DNA from: Zoogloea sp.
Lineage (GTDB): Bacteria; Pseudomonadota; Gammaproteobacteria; Burkholderiales; Rhodocyclaceae
Assembly (NCBI RefSeq): GCF_023150065.1
Contig: NZ_JAKLLN010000010.1
Span: 1 to 64,000 of the forward strand
Length of the DNA stretch: 64,000 nucleotides
Direction of reading: 5' to 3'
Every line of letters begins with the position of its first letter. Position 1 is the stretch's first letter. The notes below the pieces were generated by a model. That model had not been told where the DNA came from. It saw only the letters and a program-made list of their open reading frames with translations, and did not search any database. The translations under genes and the position numbers were made by a program. Positions 36,093 to 43,765 of this stretch are shown in pieces.

Positions 36093-37934
36093 ATGGATAC
36101 CAATGATCCCCATAGTATGTATGTCGGCGGTGCCCGCCCGCCGGATGACGATCCGCAGGAGGGGCTGCCGCCTGGCACGCTGGTGGGTGGTCGCTACGAG
36201 ATCAGGGGGCTGCTCGGCTCAGGCGGCTTTGGCGTGGTGTATGAGGCCGTGGATCGGCAGGGGCGCGGGCTGGTGGTGGCGCTGAAAGAGTTCTTTCCAG
36301 TGCAGAGCAGTCAGCGCAAGCCGGATGGGTCTGTCTCGGCGCGCAGCAAGCAGGAAAAGCCCGTGTTTGCCGCCGGTCTGGAAGCCTTTCTCAGTGAAGC
36401 GCGGCTGCTGCGGGAGCTGGAGCACCCGGGGGTGGTGCGAGTGTACGACTGGCTGAGCGACCACGGCACCGCCTACATGGTGATGAAGCGCCTGAAAGGG
36501 CGAACCCTGCAGTCGATTGTCGAGGCGAAGGAGCGCCCGGACGAAGCCACCCTGCGGGGTTGGCTGAGTGCACTGCTCGATGCCCTGGGGGCCGTGCACG
36601 AGCGCGGCATCCTGCACCGGGACATCAGCCCCAGGAACGTGGTGGTGACGGATGAGGGCACGCCGGTGCTGATTGATTTTGGCGCAGCCCGGCAGTGCAT
36701 TGGCAAGGTGTCCCAGACACTCACGGCGATAGCCTGCCCCGGCTACGCGCCGATCGAACAATACGACGAGAATGGCCTGGAAAGGCAAGGCCCGCCGACC
36801 GACCTCTACGCCCTGGGGGCCACCTTCTATCATCTGGTCACGTCCAACCGCCCGATGGCGTCCACCTCACGCGTGTACAAGACCAAGCTGCGCCCGGCGG
36901 CCGACGTGGCAGCAAACCACTATGACAAGACGTTTCTGCAAGGCATCGACAAGGCCTTGGAGATGAACTTCGATGCCCGCTGGCAGACCGCTGCCGAATG
37001 GCGGAAGGCACTGGAGCCGGGTCAGCGGTGGCGGCGTGTGCTTTACTGGCTTGCGGGGGCGGTAGTGGCAGTGGGCGTGGTGTATGGCTATCTGGTGGTG
37101 TATGGCTATCTGGTGGTGGATGTGTCAGAAGAGCCGCACCCCCCGGCCCCTGACCTTGTGCCTCCCCCCCCTCCCCCCCCCCCACCAGAGGAGTTTCCGC
37201 CGGGGAAGGTCTTTAGTGATTGCACCGGGTGCCCCGAGCTGGTGGTCATCCCCGAAGGGCATTTCCAGATGGGTAGCCCAGATGATGAAGCCGGGCGCGA
37301 CCAGGACGAGGGCCCGATGCACGACGTGAGCATCGCGAAGCGTTTTGCCCTGGGCCGGTACGAGGTGACGTTTGCGGAGTACGACCAATGTGTGTCGGGA
37401 GAGGGCTGCGACCACCGCCCGGATGATGGAGGCTGGGGGCGCGGCAACCGCCCAGTCATCGGTGTGAGCTGGAATGATGCACAAGCCTATGTGCAGTGGC
37501 TGTCGAGCAAGACGGGCAAGGCCTACCGGCTGCCGAGCGAAGCTGAGTGGGAGTACGCGGCGCGGGCGGGGGGCTCGGCGGCCTATCCCTGGGGCGGTGA
37601 GATTGGCAGTGGGCTCGCCAACTGCGATGGCTGCGGGAGTGAATGGGACAACAAGCAGACGGCGCCGGTGGGGAGTTTTGCGGCCAACAGTTTCGGCATT
37701 CACGACACGGTGGGCAATGTGTGGGAATGGGTGGAGGACTGCAGGAATGGAAGTTACGACGGGGCGCCTGAAGACGGGAGCGCGTGGGCCACGGGTGAGT
37801 GTGGGCTGCGGGTTGTGCGTGGCGGCTCGTGGTTCGACTTCCCGGGTAGGGTGCGCTCCGCCTTTCGTCTCTTGAGTGACTCGGATGCCCGGAACAGCGA
37901 TCTGGGTTTTCGTTTGGTGAGGGAGCTGGAATGA
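36093..37934 (+). CDS. Membrane Ser/Thr kinase with C-terminal FGE-sulfatase/CLec domain (2)
   Basis: A 613-aa paralogue. Kinase motifs intact: LGSGGFGVVY, Lys65 in VALKEFF, HRDISPRN, IDFGAARQ, GYAPIEQYDENG. The TM region (about 317-345) contains an 18-bp tandem duplication giving VYGYLVVYGYLV. A poly-Pro linker encoded by C8-T-C11 follows, then the FGE-type domain (about 366-613) ending RGGSWFDFPGRVRSAFRLLS to GFRLVRELE. Active-site Cys are absent. The stop overlaps the start of the next gene (ATGA). Closest to the stand-alone FGE protein over most of the FGE domain. Confidence 0.92.
   Translation: MDTNDPHSMYVGGARPPDDDPQEGLPPGTLVGGRYEIRGLLGSGGFGVVYEAVDRQGRGLVVALKEFFPVQSSQRKPDGSVSARSKQEKPVFAAGLEAFLSEARLLRELEHPGVVRVYDWLSDHGTAYMVMKRLKGRTLQSIVEAKERPDEATLRGWLSALLDALGAVHERGILHRDISPRNVVVTDEGTPVLIDFGAARQCIGKVSQTLTAIACPGYAPIEQYDENGLERQGPPTDLYALGATFYHLVTSNRPMASTSRVYKTKLRPAADVAANHYDKTFLQGIDKALEMNFDARWQTAAEWRKALEPGQRWRRVLYWLAGAVVAVGVVYGYLVVYGYLVVDVSEEPHPPAPDLVPPPPPPPPPEEFPPGKVFSDCTGCPELVVIPEGHFQMGSPDDEAGRDQDEGPMHDVSIAKRFALGRYEVTFAEYDQCVSGEGCDHRPDDGGWGRGNRPVIGVSWNDAQAYVQWLSSKTGKAYRLPSEAEWEYAARAGGSAAYPWGGEIGSGLANCDGCGSEWDNKQTAPVGSFAANSFGIHDTVGNVWEWVEDCRNGSYDGAPEDGSAWATGECGLRVVRGGSWFDFPGRVRSAFRLLSDSDARNSDLGFRLVRELE
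37080..37115 (+). repeat. 18-bp tandem duplication in TM segment of kinase 2
   Basis: Two exact copies of gtgtatggctatctggtg lie head to tail, lengthening the transmembrane segment by six residues. It is absent from the sister kinases. Confidence 0.85.
37164..37183 (+). repeat. C8-T-C11 homopolymer in coding sequence of kinase 2
   Basis: A run of eight C, one T and eleven C encodes a poly-Pro linker between the TM and the FGE domain. Slippage by one base would keep the kinase and TM but lose the extracytoplasmic domain. It may also be a sequencing risk point. Confidence 0.85.
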
Positions 37935-38959
37935 GTCGTGCATTTGCACTGATCCGTGGCATGTTGGTGCTGACGGCCTTGTATTCCCCTGCGTTGTACG
38001 CGCAGTTCGAGGATTCGGTGCAGGTGGTGCCGAAGGAGGTGTCGAAGCCGACACAAAAGCCCCCTCCGGATAAGTCACGGCAGGGGCGGGACTCGGCGGA
38101 GGCCGAGAGAAAGGCACAAAAAGCAATGGCGCGCCTTGAGGCCGCCGAAAAGGAGCTTGCCGCGCTGAAGGCACAGCAACAGCGTGAGCGCGAGGCGGTG
38201 GACAGGCGCACGCGTTCAGAAGCGGACTATCCGGCGGGGCGGCAGTTTCGGGATTGCCCATCGTGCCCGGAGATGGTGGTGATTCCGTCGGGGAGCTTCG
38301 ACATGGGGAGCCCGGACCACGGGGGCTCGGATGAGGGGCCGGTGCGTCGCGTGACACACCCGAAGCGTTTCGCGCTTGGGCGGTTCGAGGTGACATTTGT
38401 GGAGTACGACCAATGCGTATCGGAGGGGGGCTGCGGCCATCGTCCGGATGAGTGGGGCTGGGGGCGCGAGAACCGGCCGGTGATCAACGTGAACTGGGAT
38501 GACGCGCAAGCTTATGTGAAGTGGCTGTCGGGCAAGACAGGCAAGCCCTATCGTCTACCGAGTGAGGCGGAGTGGGAGTATGCGGCGCGGGCAGGGAGCA
38601 CGGCACGGTATCCCTGGGGTGATGAGATTGGCAGCAACCGGGCCAACTGTGATGGCTGCGGGAGTGAATGGGAGCGCAAGCAGACGGCGCCGGTGGGGCG
38701 TTTCGCAGCGAACCGGTATGGCTTGCATGACACGGTGGGCAATGTGTTTGAATGGGTGGAGGACTGCTGGAACGGGAGCTACGGCGGTGCGCCTGCGGAC
38801 GGGAGTGCGTGGAGGAAGGGTGAGTGTGGGCAGCGTATGGTGCGTGGCGGCTCGTGGTTTTACGGCCCGTACATGGCGCGCTCTGCCAACCGCCTCAGGT
38901 TCGACACCGGGGACCGGAGCAGCTTCTTGGGTTTTCGGGTGGCGAGGACGCTTTTTTAG
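37931..38959 (+). CDS. Exported stand-alone FGE-sulfatase/CLec protein
   Basis: A 342-aa protein without kinase domain; start overlaps the preceding stop by 4 bp. A signal peptide (LIRGMLVLTALYSPALYA) is followed by a charged linker and coiled coil (about 45-95) and the FGE-type domain (98-342): IPSGSFDMGSP, YRLPSEAEWEYAARAG, GNVFEWVEDCWNGSY, RGGSWFYGPYMARSANR, GFRVARTLF. Catalytic Cys are absent. Its last 12 codons and following bases are identical in DNA to those of kinase 1, although upstream the domain is closer to kinase 2. It could be a soluble or anchored receptor partner. Confidence 0.88.
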   Translation: MSRAFALIRGMLVLTALYSPALYAQFEDSVQVVPKEVSKPTQKPPPDKSRQGRDSAEAERKAQKAMARLEAAEKELAALKAQQQREREAVDRRTRSEADYPAGRQFRDCPSCPEMVVIPSGSFDMGSPDHGGSDEGPVRRVTHPKRFALGRFEVTFVEYDQCVSEGGCGHRPDEWGWGRENRPVINVNWDDAQAYVKWLSGKTGKPYRLPSEAEWEYAARAGSTARYPWGDEIGSNRANCDGCGSEWERKQTAPVGRFAANRYGLHDTVGNVFEWVEDCWNGSYGGAPADGSAWRKGECGQRMVRGGSWFYGPYMARSANRLRFDTGDRSSFLGFRVARTLF

Positions 38960-38970
38960 GTCCTGAATCC

Positions 38971-39018
38971 TTAAGTCCTTAAGTCCTTAAGTCCTTAAGT
39001 CCTTAAGTCCTTAAGTCC
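38971..39018. repeat. Six perfect copies of an 8-bp repeat (ttaagtcc)
   Basis: Six head-to-tail copies start 12 bp after the stop of the stand-alone FGE gene and are flanked by degenerate units (ctgaatcc, ttgatgcc). The junctions create the palindrome CTTAAG repeatedly. The same position after kinase 1 has only a single degenerate unit, so the array is a local expansion. Confidence 0.9.
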
Positions 39019-39065
39019 TTGATGCCTTTGCGGCGGCATGTGAGGGGCGTGGGGGATGGTCGTTT

Positions 39066-39095
39066 GGGGGGGGGGGCGGGGGGCGAACCCCCCGC
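39066..39095 (+). terminator. G11 tract and strong hairpin between FGE gene and kinase 3
   Basis: Eleven G residues (39066-39076) run into a perfect 8-bp stem GCGGGGGG-CGAA-CCCCCCGC (39076-39095). There is no T tract after it. It may act as an attenuator or terminator between the third and fourth FGE genes, and the G tract could vary in length. Confidence 0.5.
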
Positions 39096-39190
39096 TCGCG
39101 CAAGCGGTCTTGGGCGCAGGGTGGCTGGCGGCCCTCGCGGCCGGTGATGGGCTTGGAATGGCTTGAACGAAGAATGGATGGGTTGCAACG

Positions 39191-41200
39191 ATGAACGATG
39201 GAAGCATTTATCTCACCGGGTCGACACCCGCGGACGGGGATGGAGATCTGCGTGCCCTGGCGCCCGGCACGCGCATCAACGAGTTCGAGATTCGGGCCCA
39301 CCTGGGCTCCGGGGGCTTCGGCATTGTTTACGAAGCCTGGGACCACCACATTCAGGTGCCCCGGGCGATCAAGGAGTTCTTGCCCAACACCGTCTGCCTG
39401 CGCACCAACACCGGGCGGGTGGATGCCTTGGGCAAGTCCCACCGCCTGGCCTACAGCAAGGGGCTTGAGGAGTTTGTAGCCGAGGGGCGGCGTTTGGCGG
39501 GCCTCTCCCACCCGGGCATCGTGCGGGTGTGGCAGCTACTGGAGGCCAATGGCACCGCCTACATCGTGATGGACTTGCTGCAGGGGCACACCCTGGCGGC
39601 ATTCATGGAGGAGGCCAAGGAGGCTTCTGCCGAGCAGATCACCGATTGGCTGGCGCAATTGCTGCGGGCCCTCGTCTACCTGCACAGCGCCCCCAACCAC
39701 TTGCTGCACCGGGACATCAAGCCGGCCAATGTCTTCGTCCTGCCCGATGGGCGCGTGGTGCTGATGGATTTTGGCGCCGCGCGGCAGCGCGTGGGCGAGG
39801 CCACCCAGACACTGAGCGCCATCATCAGCCCTGGCTACTCGCCCATCGAGCAATATGACGAACATGGCCTGGAGCAGCAGAATGCGCGAACCGATCTGTA
39901 CGCTCTGGGCGCAACCTTCTACCACCTGGTGAGTGGGGTGCGGCCCTTGCCATCCACACAGCGGGTCATCAAGGATCGCCTTCGCCCCGCCAGCGAGTTG
40001 CTGGCGGGTAAGTTCCCCCCTGCGCTGCTCGCGGGCATAGACCGTGCCATGGGGGTAAGGCTTGAAGCGCGTTGGGCGTCGGCCGAGGAGTGGCTCAAGG
40101 CATTGGCACAAAAGCAGAAGCGTGCGCGGGTGCCCTTAGCGGCCCCTGCCGATCCCGATGCCGCCACCGGGGCGGGTGCCACCCAGGCAGCCCGAAAGCC
40201 TCGCCCGGCGGTGCGGGTGGCGGGGCTGCTTGTGGCGGGCCTGGTTGTGGGCGGTGCCACCTGGTCTTTCATGTCGAAAAAGGAGACTCCACCGCGTCCC
40301 CCTGAGCCGCCCGCTGCGGCGGACATCCCCGCTCCGCCGCCCCGGAAGATCGAAAAGAGCCCGCCCCGCCCGAGTCTGAAGGGGGGCGCCCTACCCGAAG
40401 CGGCGTTCCAGGACTGCCCGGATTGTCCCTGGATGGTGCCCGTGCCGGGTGGAACGCTGCTCATTCCTCCCCCAAAGTCCGCCAGCGGGGCGAAGGCACG
40501 CGAGCTGCGCGTCGGGCCGGTGGCAGTGGGAGCTTTCGAGATCACCCGTGCCGAATGGCTGCGCTTTGCAGAGGCCAACAAGCGTGCCGTGCCTGGGTCG
40601 GGCTGCTATGGCCTGGATGAGTCCGATCTCACGTTCAAGATGCAAAGCAAGCTGAACTGGAAGACCCCGGGATATCCGGTGGGGGACGATCAACCGGCAA
40701 CGTGCGTGAACTTCCACGATGCCAGCGATTACGCGGTGTGGCTTTCCGGGATCACCGGCAAGCGCTACCGCCTGCCGACCGAAGCCGAGTGGGAATACGG
40801 GGCGCGTGCCGGCAACACCACGCCATTTCCGTGGGGCCCCGGTGCCGATCAGGCTTGCACCCACGCCAACGTGGCCGACTCCAGCCCCGCCCCCGGGACG
40901 AAGCACGAACGCAAGACCGTCTTTGCCTGCAAGGACGGCAGCTTTTACCCCACGCCGCGCGGAAGTTTCGCGGCCAATGCCCTGGGCCTCTTCGACTTCA
41001 TCGGCAACGCGGGCGAATGGACTGCCGACTGCTGGCGCGAAACCCCCGACGCCGGCAAGCAGGATTGTGACCTGCGGGCGGTGCGCGGCGGCAGCTGGTT
41101 TGCCGGGCCAAGCGCTGCCAACGCGGAATTTAGGGGTGGGCTGAACACCAGCACCCGATCCCAGCAGATGGGGTTCCGGTTGGTGCGGGAGGGGGAGTGA
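39191..41200 (+). CDS. Membrane Ser/Thr kinase with C-terminal FGE-sulfatase/CLec domain (3)
   Basis: A 669-aa protein, more divergent and GC-rich than kinases 1 and 2. Kinase motifs: LGSGGFGIVYEAWD, AIKEFLPN, HRDIKPANVFV, LMDFGAARQ, SPGYSPIEQYDEHG. A TM helix (VAGLLVAGLVVGGATWSF) follows, then a Pro-rich linker and an FGE-type domain with CPDCPWMVPVPGG, YRLPTEAEWEYGARAG, GNAGEWTADCW and RGGSWFAGPSAANAEFRG, ending GFRLVREGE. Catalytic Cys absent. Last gene of the plus-strand cluster, convergent with the GTPase operon. Confidence 0.92.
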   Translation: MNDGSIYLTGSTPADGDGDLRALAPGTRINEFEIRAHLGSGGFGIVYEAWDHHIQVPRAIKEFLPNTVCLRTNTGRVDALGKSHRLAYSKGLEEFVAEGRRLAGLSHPGIVRVWQLLEANGTAYIVMDLLQGHTLAAFMEEAKEASAEQITDWLAQLLRALVYLHSAPNHLLHRDIKPANVFVLPDGRVVLMDFGAARQRVGEATQTLSAIISPGYSPIEQYDEHGLEQQNARTDLYALGATFYHLVSGVRPLPSTQRVIKDRLRPASELLAGKFPPALLAGIDRAMGVRLEARWASAEEWLKALAQKQKRARVPLAAPADPDAATGAGATQAARKPRPAVRVAGLLVAGLVVGGATWSFMSKKETPPRPPEPPAAADIPAPPPRKIEKSPPRPSLKGGALPEAAFQDCPDCPWMVPVPGGTLLIPPPKSASGAKARELRVGPVAVGAFEITRAEWLRFAEANKRAVPGSGCYGLDESDLTFKMQSKLNWKTPGYPVGDDQPATCVNFHDASDYAVWLSGITGKRYRLPTEAEWEYGARAGNTTPFPWGPGADQACTHANVADSSPAPGTKHERKTVFACKDGSFYPTPRGSFAANALGLFDFIGNAGEWTADCWRETPDAGKQDCDLRAVRGGSWFAGPSAANAEFRGGLNTSTRSQQMGFRLVREGE

Positions 41201-41318
41201 GGGCGACAAGTGGCATCGTGTGTAATGCAGACTATCAGTATGGCTTGCGCATGCATCAGGGCAAGACTGCTCGTGGTATCGTGATCAATGACCTTTGCGT
41301 GATGCGGCCAAGCATCGA

Positions 41319-42566
41319 TCAAGGCATGGATGCCATTACTTCTACCAATGCAGATTGAAGCCTTTTATTGGAAGTCGAACGACCGGTGTCCGCAAAAAAA
41401 CGTTTTGTGACTTGTCGATCGGTAGAAAAAGTTGCTGCCAATCGGAGGGCAGACACAACTTCCGTATCGTTACCGTCTGCCGTCCGGCTTGAAAGGTAAG
41501 CGGCCAACATCAGCCAAGTATTTGTACTTCGAGGCGCGACCACGAGTGCATGAAAGGCAGTAGACTCATCAACGGCTCCGGTCATTCGTAGCTGCGTGAT
41601 GCCCCACCCGTGCACATCGGCTACGCTCTTTGGATTAGAAATCGCGGCCGCACGATAATAGACGGAGGCCTCCCTAAGATTTCGACGAGACGTTGCTTCC
41701 TCCGCCAGATAATGAAAGAAGCGAGCCGAAACGTCGTCGCTGCTTGTCTCGATAATGGCGGCGCGGAGAGGAGGGTCGAATGAGTTTGAATGGATCTCGC
41801 TATAAAGTGTTGACGCAAAAAGAGAAAATTGAAGCTCTCTTGCTACTCTCAGGATCGCATCGCGACGGTCGTCAGCAATCGTCTGCGCTAGACCAAGTGA
41901 ATCCCCCGACCCGAGTTCACGGACGCGTGCCGCATCGCCTGCAACATCCTTGTGAATGTATCCGTTTTGACCGTCAACGACTCGTACCTCAAGGAAGTCA
42001 CCGGCCTGTGACAACCCGACAAGCTGCGTGCCAAACGGCAGCGTCGAAAGTACGTTGTCTTTGAGTAATGCAGGCGTTCTGCGAAGATTTGCCTTTCTCG
42101 ACAGGATTGCCAAGTCCTGAGTCGTCGCGGTGGCGCTGGCCTCTAACGGTTTCGCGGAATACTCATGTGAAAGCTGCTGAAATATGAAATATCCTACCAC
42201 CCCAATCAAGACTGCCGAAGCAGCATTCCAGTAATGAGACTTCTCCTTGCCTGTTTGTGAGGGTAGGATCTTCCCGCCTTCGCCTTTGATCAGGATAGCC
42301 GGGTTGCTATCCTTGTACAGTTCCTTGCCAATGTCGTTAAATAGTCGAACGCGAACTCTAGAATGTACGGTGCTGGGCGGTAGAACGACTTTGCTCCCCG
42401 CCCTTGTCGCTGTCACCTGGGATGCCCATGAGCCATCCAAAGTCTCGGCAATAAACTCTACTGCCGGGCAGTCTTCTGCGACCGCTCCTACTGACAGGAT
42501 GTAGCTGCCATCATCGCCTGATTGCACGTTGAAAGAGACACAGCCAATCTCACTACTCATCGTCAT
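41319..42566 (-). CDS. Membrane protein with SH3b domain and helical repeats
   Basis: A 415-aa protein, last of the minus-strand operon. The N-terminal part is beta-rich (VSFNVQSGDDGSYILSVGAV), followed by one TM helix (NAASAVLIGVVGYFIFQQL) at about 113-132. Then comes a bacterial SH3 domain (KANLRRTPALLKDNVLSTLP, LEVRVVDGQNGYIHKD). The C-terminal 180 residues are helical with TPR/SEL1-like character (EASVYYRAAAISNPKSVADV). SH3b implies peptide or wall binding in the periplasm. The start is at the second of three close codons (GTG 42572, ATG 42566, ATG 42560). Confidence 0.75.
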   Translation of the reverse strand: MTMSSEIGCVSFNVQSGDDGSYILSVGAVAEDCPAVEFIAETLDGSWASQVTATRAGSKVVLPPSTVHSRVRVRLFNDIGKELYKDSNPAILIKGEGGKILPSQTGKEKSHYWNAASAVLIGVVGYFIFQQLSHEYSAKPLEASATATTQDLAILSRKANLRRTPALLKDNVLSTLPFGTQLVGLSQAGDFLEVRVVDGQNGYIHKDVAGDAARVRELGSGDSLGLAQTIADDRRDAILRVARELQFSLFASTLYSEIHSNSFDPPLRAAIIETSSDDVSARFFHYLAEEATSRRNLREASVYYRAAAISNPKSVADVHGWGITQLRMTGAVDESTAFHALVVAPRSTNTWLMLAAYLSSRTADGNDTEVVSALRLAATFSTDRQVTKRFFADTGRSTSNKRLQSALVEVMASMP

Positions 42567-42674
42567 GGACACTCGATTTTGAATTGACCCGAAAGCGCCG
42601 CGGCCTTCAGTTCAAGACTGTTAGAGACACTTAGTGTGAAGGAAAGCTTTCTGCGCTTCCAGGAGCTAATTCGA

Positions 42675-43760
42675 TTACTTTTTTGGTGGCGGCGACTTCG
42701 GTGCGATTGCCTCCATGCCCGCTGGAGTTTCACTATCGGTTGGCGGGGCTAGGTCTTTGTGGCGGGTTGCGTGGAGCTGCTGGATTGATTTGAATTGAGC
42801 GGTTGCTTCAGAACGCCAGGTGTACAAAAAGTACGAAAAGATGACCAGTAGCGCTGTCGTAATGCCCGTTCCGACAAGTGATATGTATTTCCAGTGCGTA
42901 AGCGTACTCTGTACTTCAGAAATCATCTTCGTGGTCTTTTCGTCGCGTCTGTCAATAAGCCGCTCCACTTCCCTGAGCTGCTCTGTGCTGAGCGACTTTT
43001 CACTTGCATTCGAGCGTGGGGAGTGCTCTTGAAGCTGTGGCCTTGGTTGCTGAGCAGTTGTTGCTGAGTATGTTGGCGGACGTATGTCCGCTTGTGCTGC
43101 GCGTACAGGCCAGGCTGCAACGCGAAACTCATGATGAGCACTCTTCACGTCACCACTGGCGCTCGTATCGAACAGGAAAAAATCCGTTCCGTATGGCAAA
43201 TAACTGCAGATTCGATTGAAGACAAGTGTGAGGGGGGACTGATCATCCGATAGAAATACAGCGCCTCTTTGCGCTTGATGACTGTTGAAGATGGATCGGC
43301 CGGAGGGACTGTAGCTGGATTGCAGGTCTTCAAGAATCGGCGAATTTTCGCCCAGAAATGCATTGATGACCTCGATATTTAACCCAGAGGTGAAGCGATA
43401 CCCATCTGAAACACGCTCAACCAGATCGGACAGCAGGTTGTGAAGAACAGGCCCGATATCATTGGAGGTGCAATCCAGCTCTTCCTGCGTCGCGATGCCG
43501 ATCGCAAGAAAGGACCCAACCCTGTTTGCATTGGGCTCTGATAGCCCAATAAAAGCTGAATACACAACTGCTGCAAACTTTCCGTCCTTCCCTTTAAGTG
43601 CCGTTCTCCTGAAGCCCCGTCGTCCCGGTCTCAAGGAGAGGGATTGGGGCATGTCCAGTTCGGATGCAGAGACCGTTATCGCCTCCTTTATGGCTTGAGT
43701 GCCGAAGGAGTGACACTTGTATCCACTGACGGTATACGAAACAAAACCACCGAAGTCCAT
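42675..43760 (-). CDS. GTPase-associated protein with C-terminal membrane anchor
   Basis: About 361 aa. The N-terminal 230 residues (FGGFVSYTVSGYKCHSFGTQ, FLAIGIATQEELDCTSNDIG) have no catalytic signature I recognise but look like the large partner proteins that accompany GTPases in bacterial conflict-type operons. A disordered linker, a short coiled coil (TEQLREVERLIDRRDEKTT) and one TM helix near the C-terminus (YISLVGTGITTALLVIFSYF) follow. The start codon is ATG 43760 or the GTG at 43769, which overlaps the GTPase stop. Its base composition is distinctly AT-richer than the flanks. Confidence 0.65.
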   Translation of the reverse strand: MDFGGFVSYTVSGYKCHSFGTQAIKEAITVSASELDMPQSLSLRPGRRGFRRTALKGKDGKFAAVVYSAFIGLSEPNANRVGSFLAIGIATQEELDCTSNDIGPVLHNLLSDLVERVSDGYRFTSGLNIEVINAFLGENSPILEDLQSSYSPSGRSIFNSHQAQRGAVFLSDDQSPLTLVFNRICSYLPYGTDFFLFDTSASGDVKSAHHEFRVAAWPVRAAQADIRPPTYSATTAQQPRPQLQEHSPRSNASEKSLSTEQLREVERLIDRRDEKTTKMISEVQSTLTHWKYISLVGTGITTALLVIFSYFLYTWRSEATAQFKSIQQLHATRHKDLAPPTDSETPAGMEAIAPKSPPPKK

Positions 43761-43765
43761 GATGT

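Noticed and set aside
38971-39018. CRISPR-like array.
   Set aside because: Units are 8 bp and directly adjacent, with no spacers; it is a simple tandem repeat.
32447-41200. PP2C plus kinase read as PppA/PpkA of a type VI secretion cluster.
   Set aside because: No Tss core genes (VipA/B, Hcp, VgrG, IcmF, DotU, ClpV) are nearby, and the kinases carry FGE-type rather than vWA domains.
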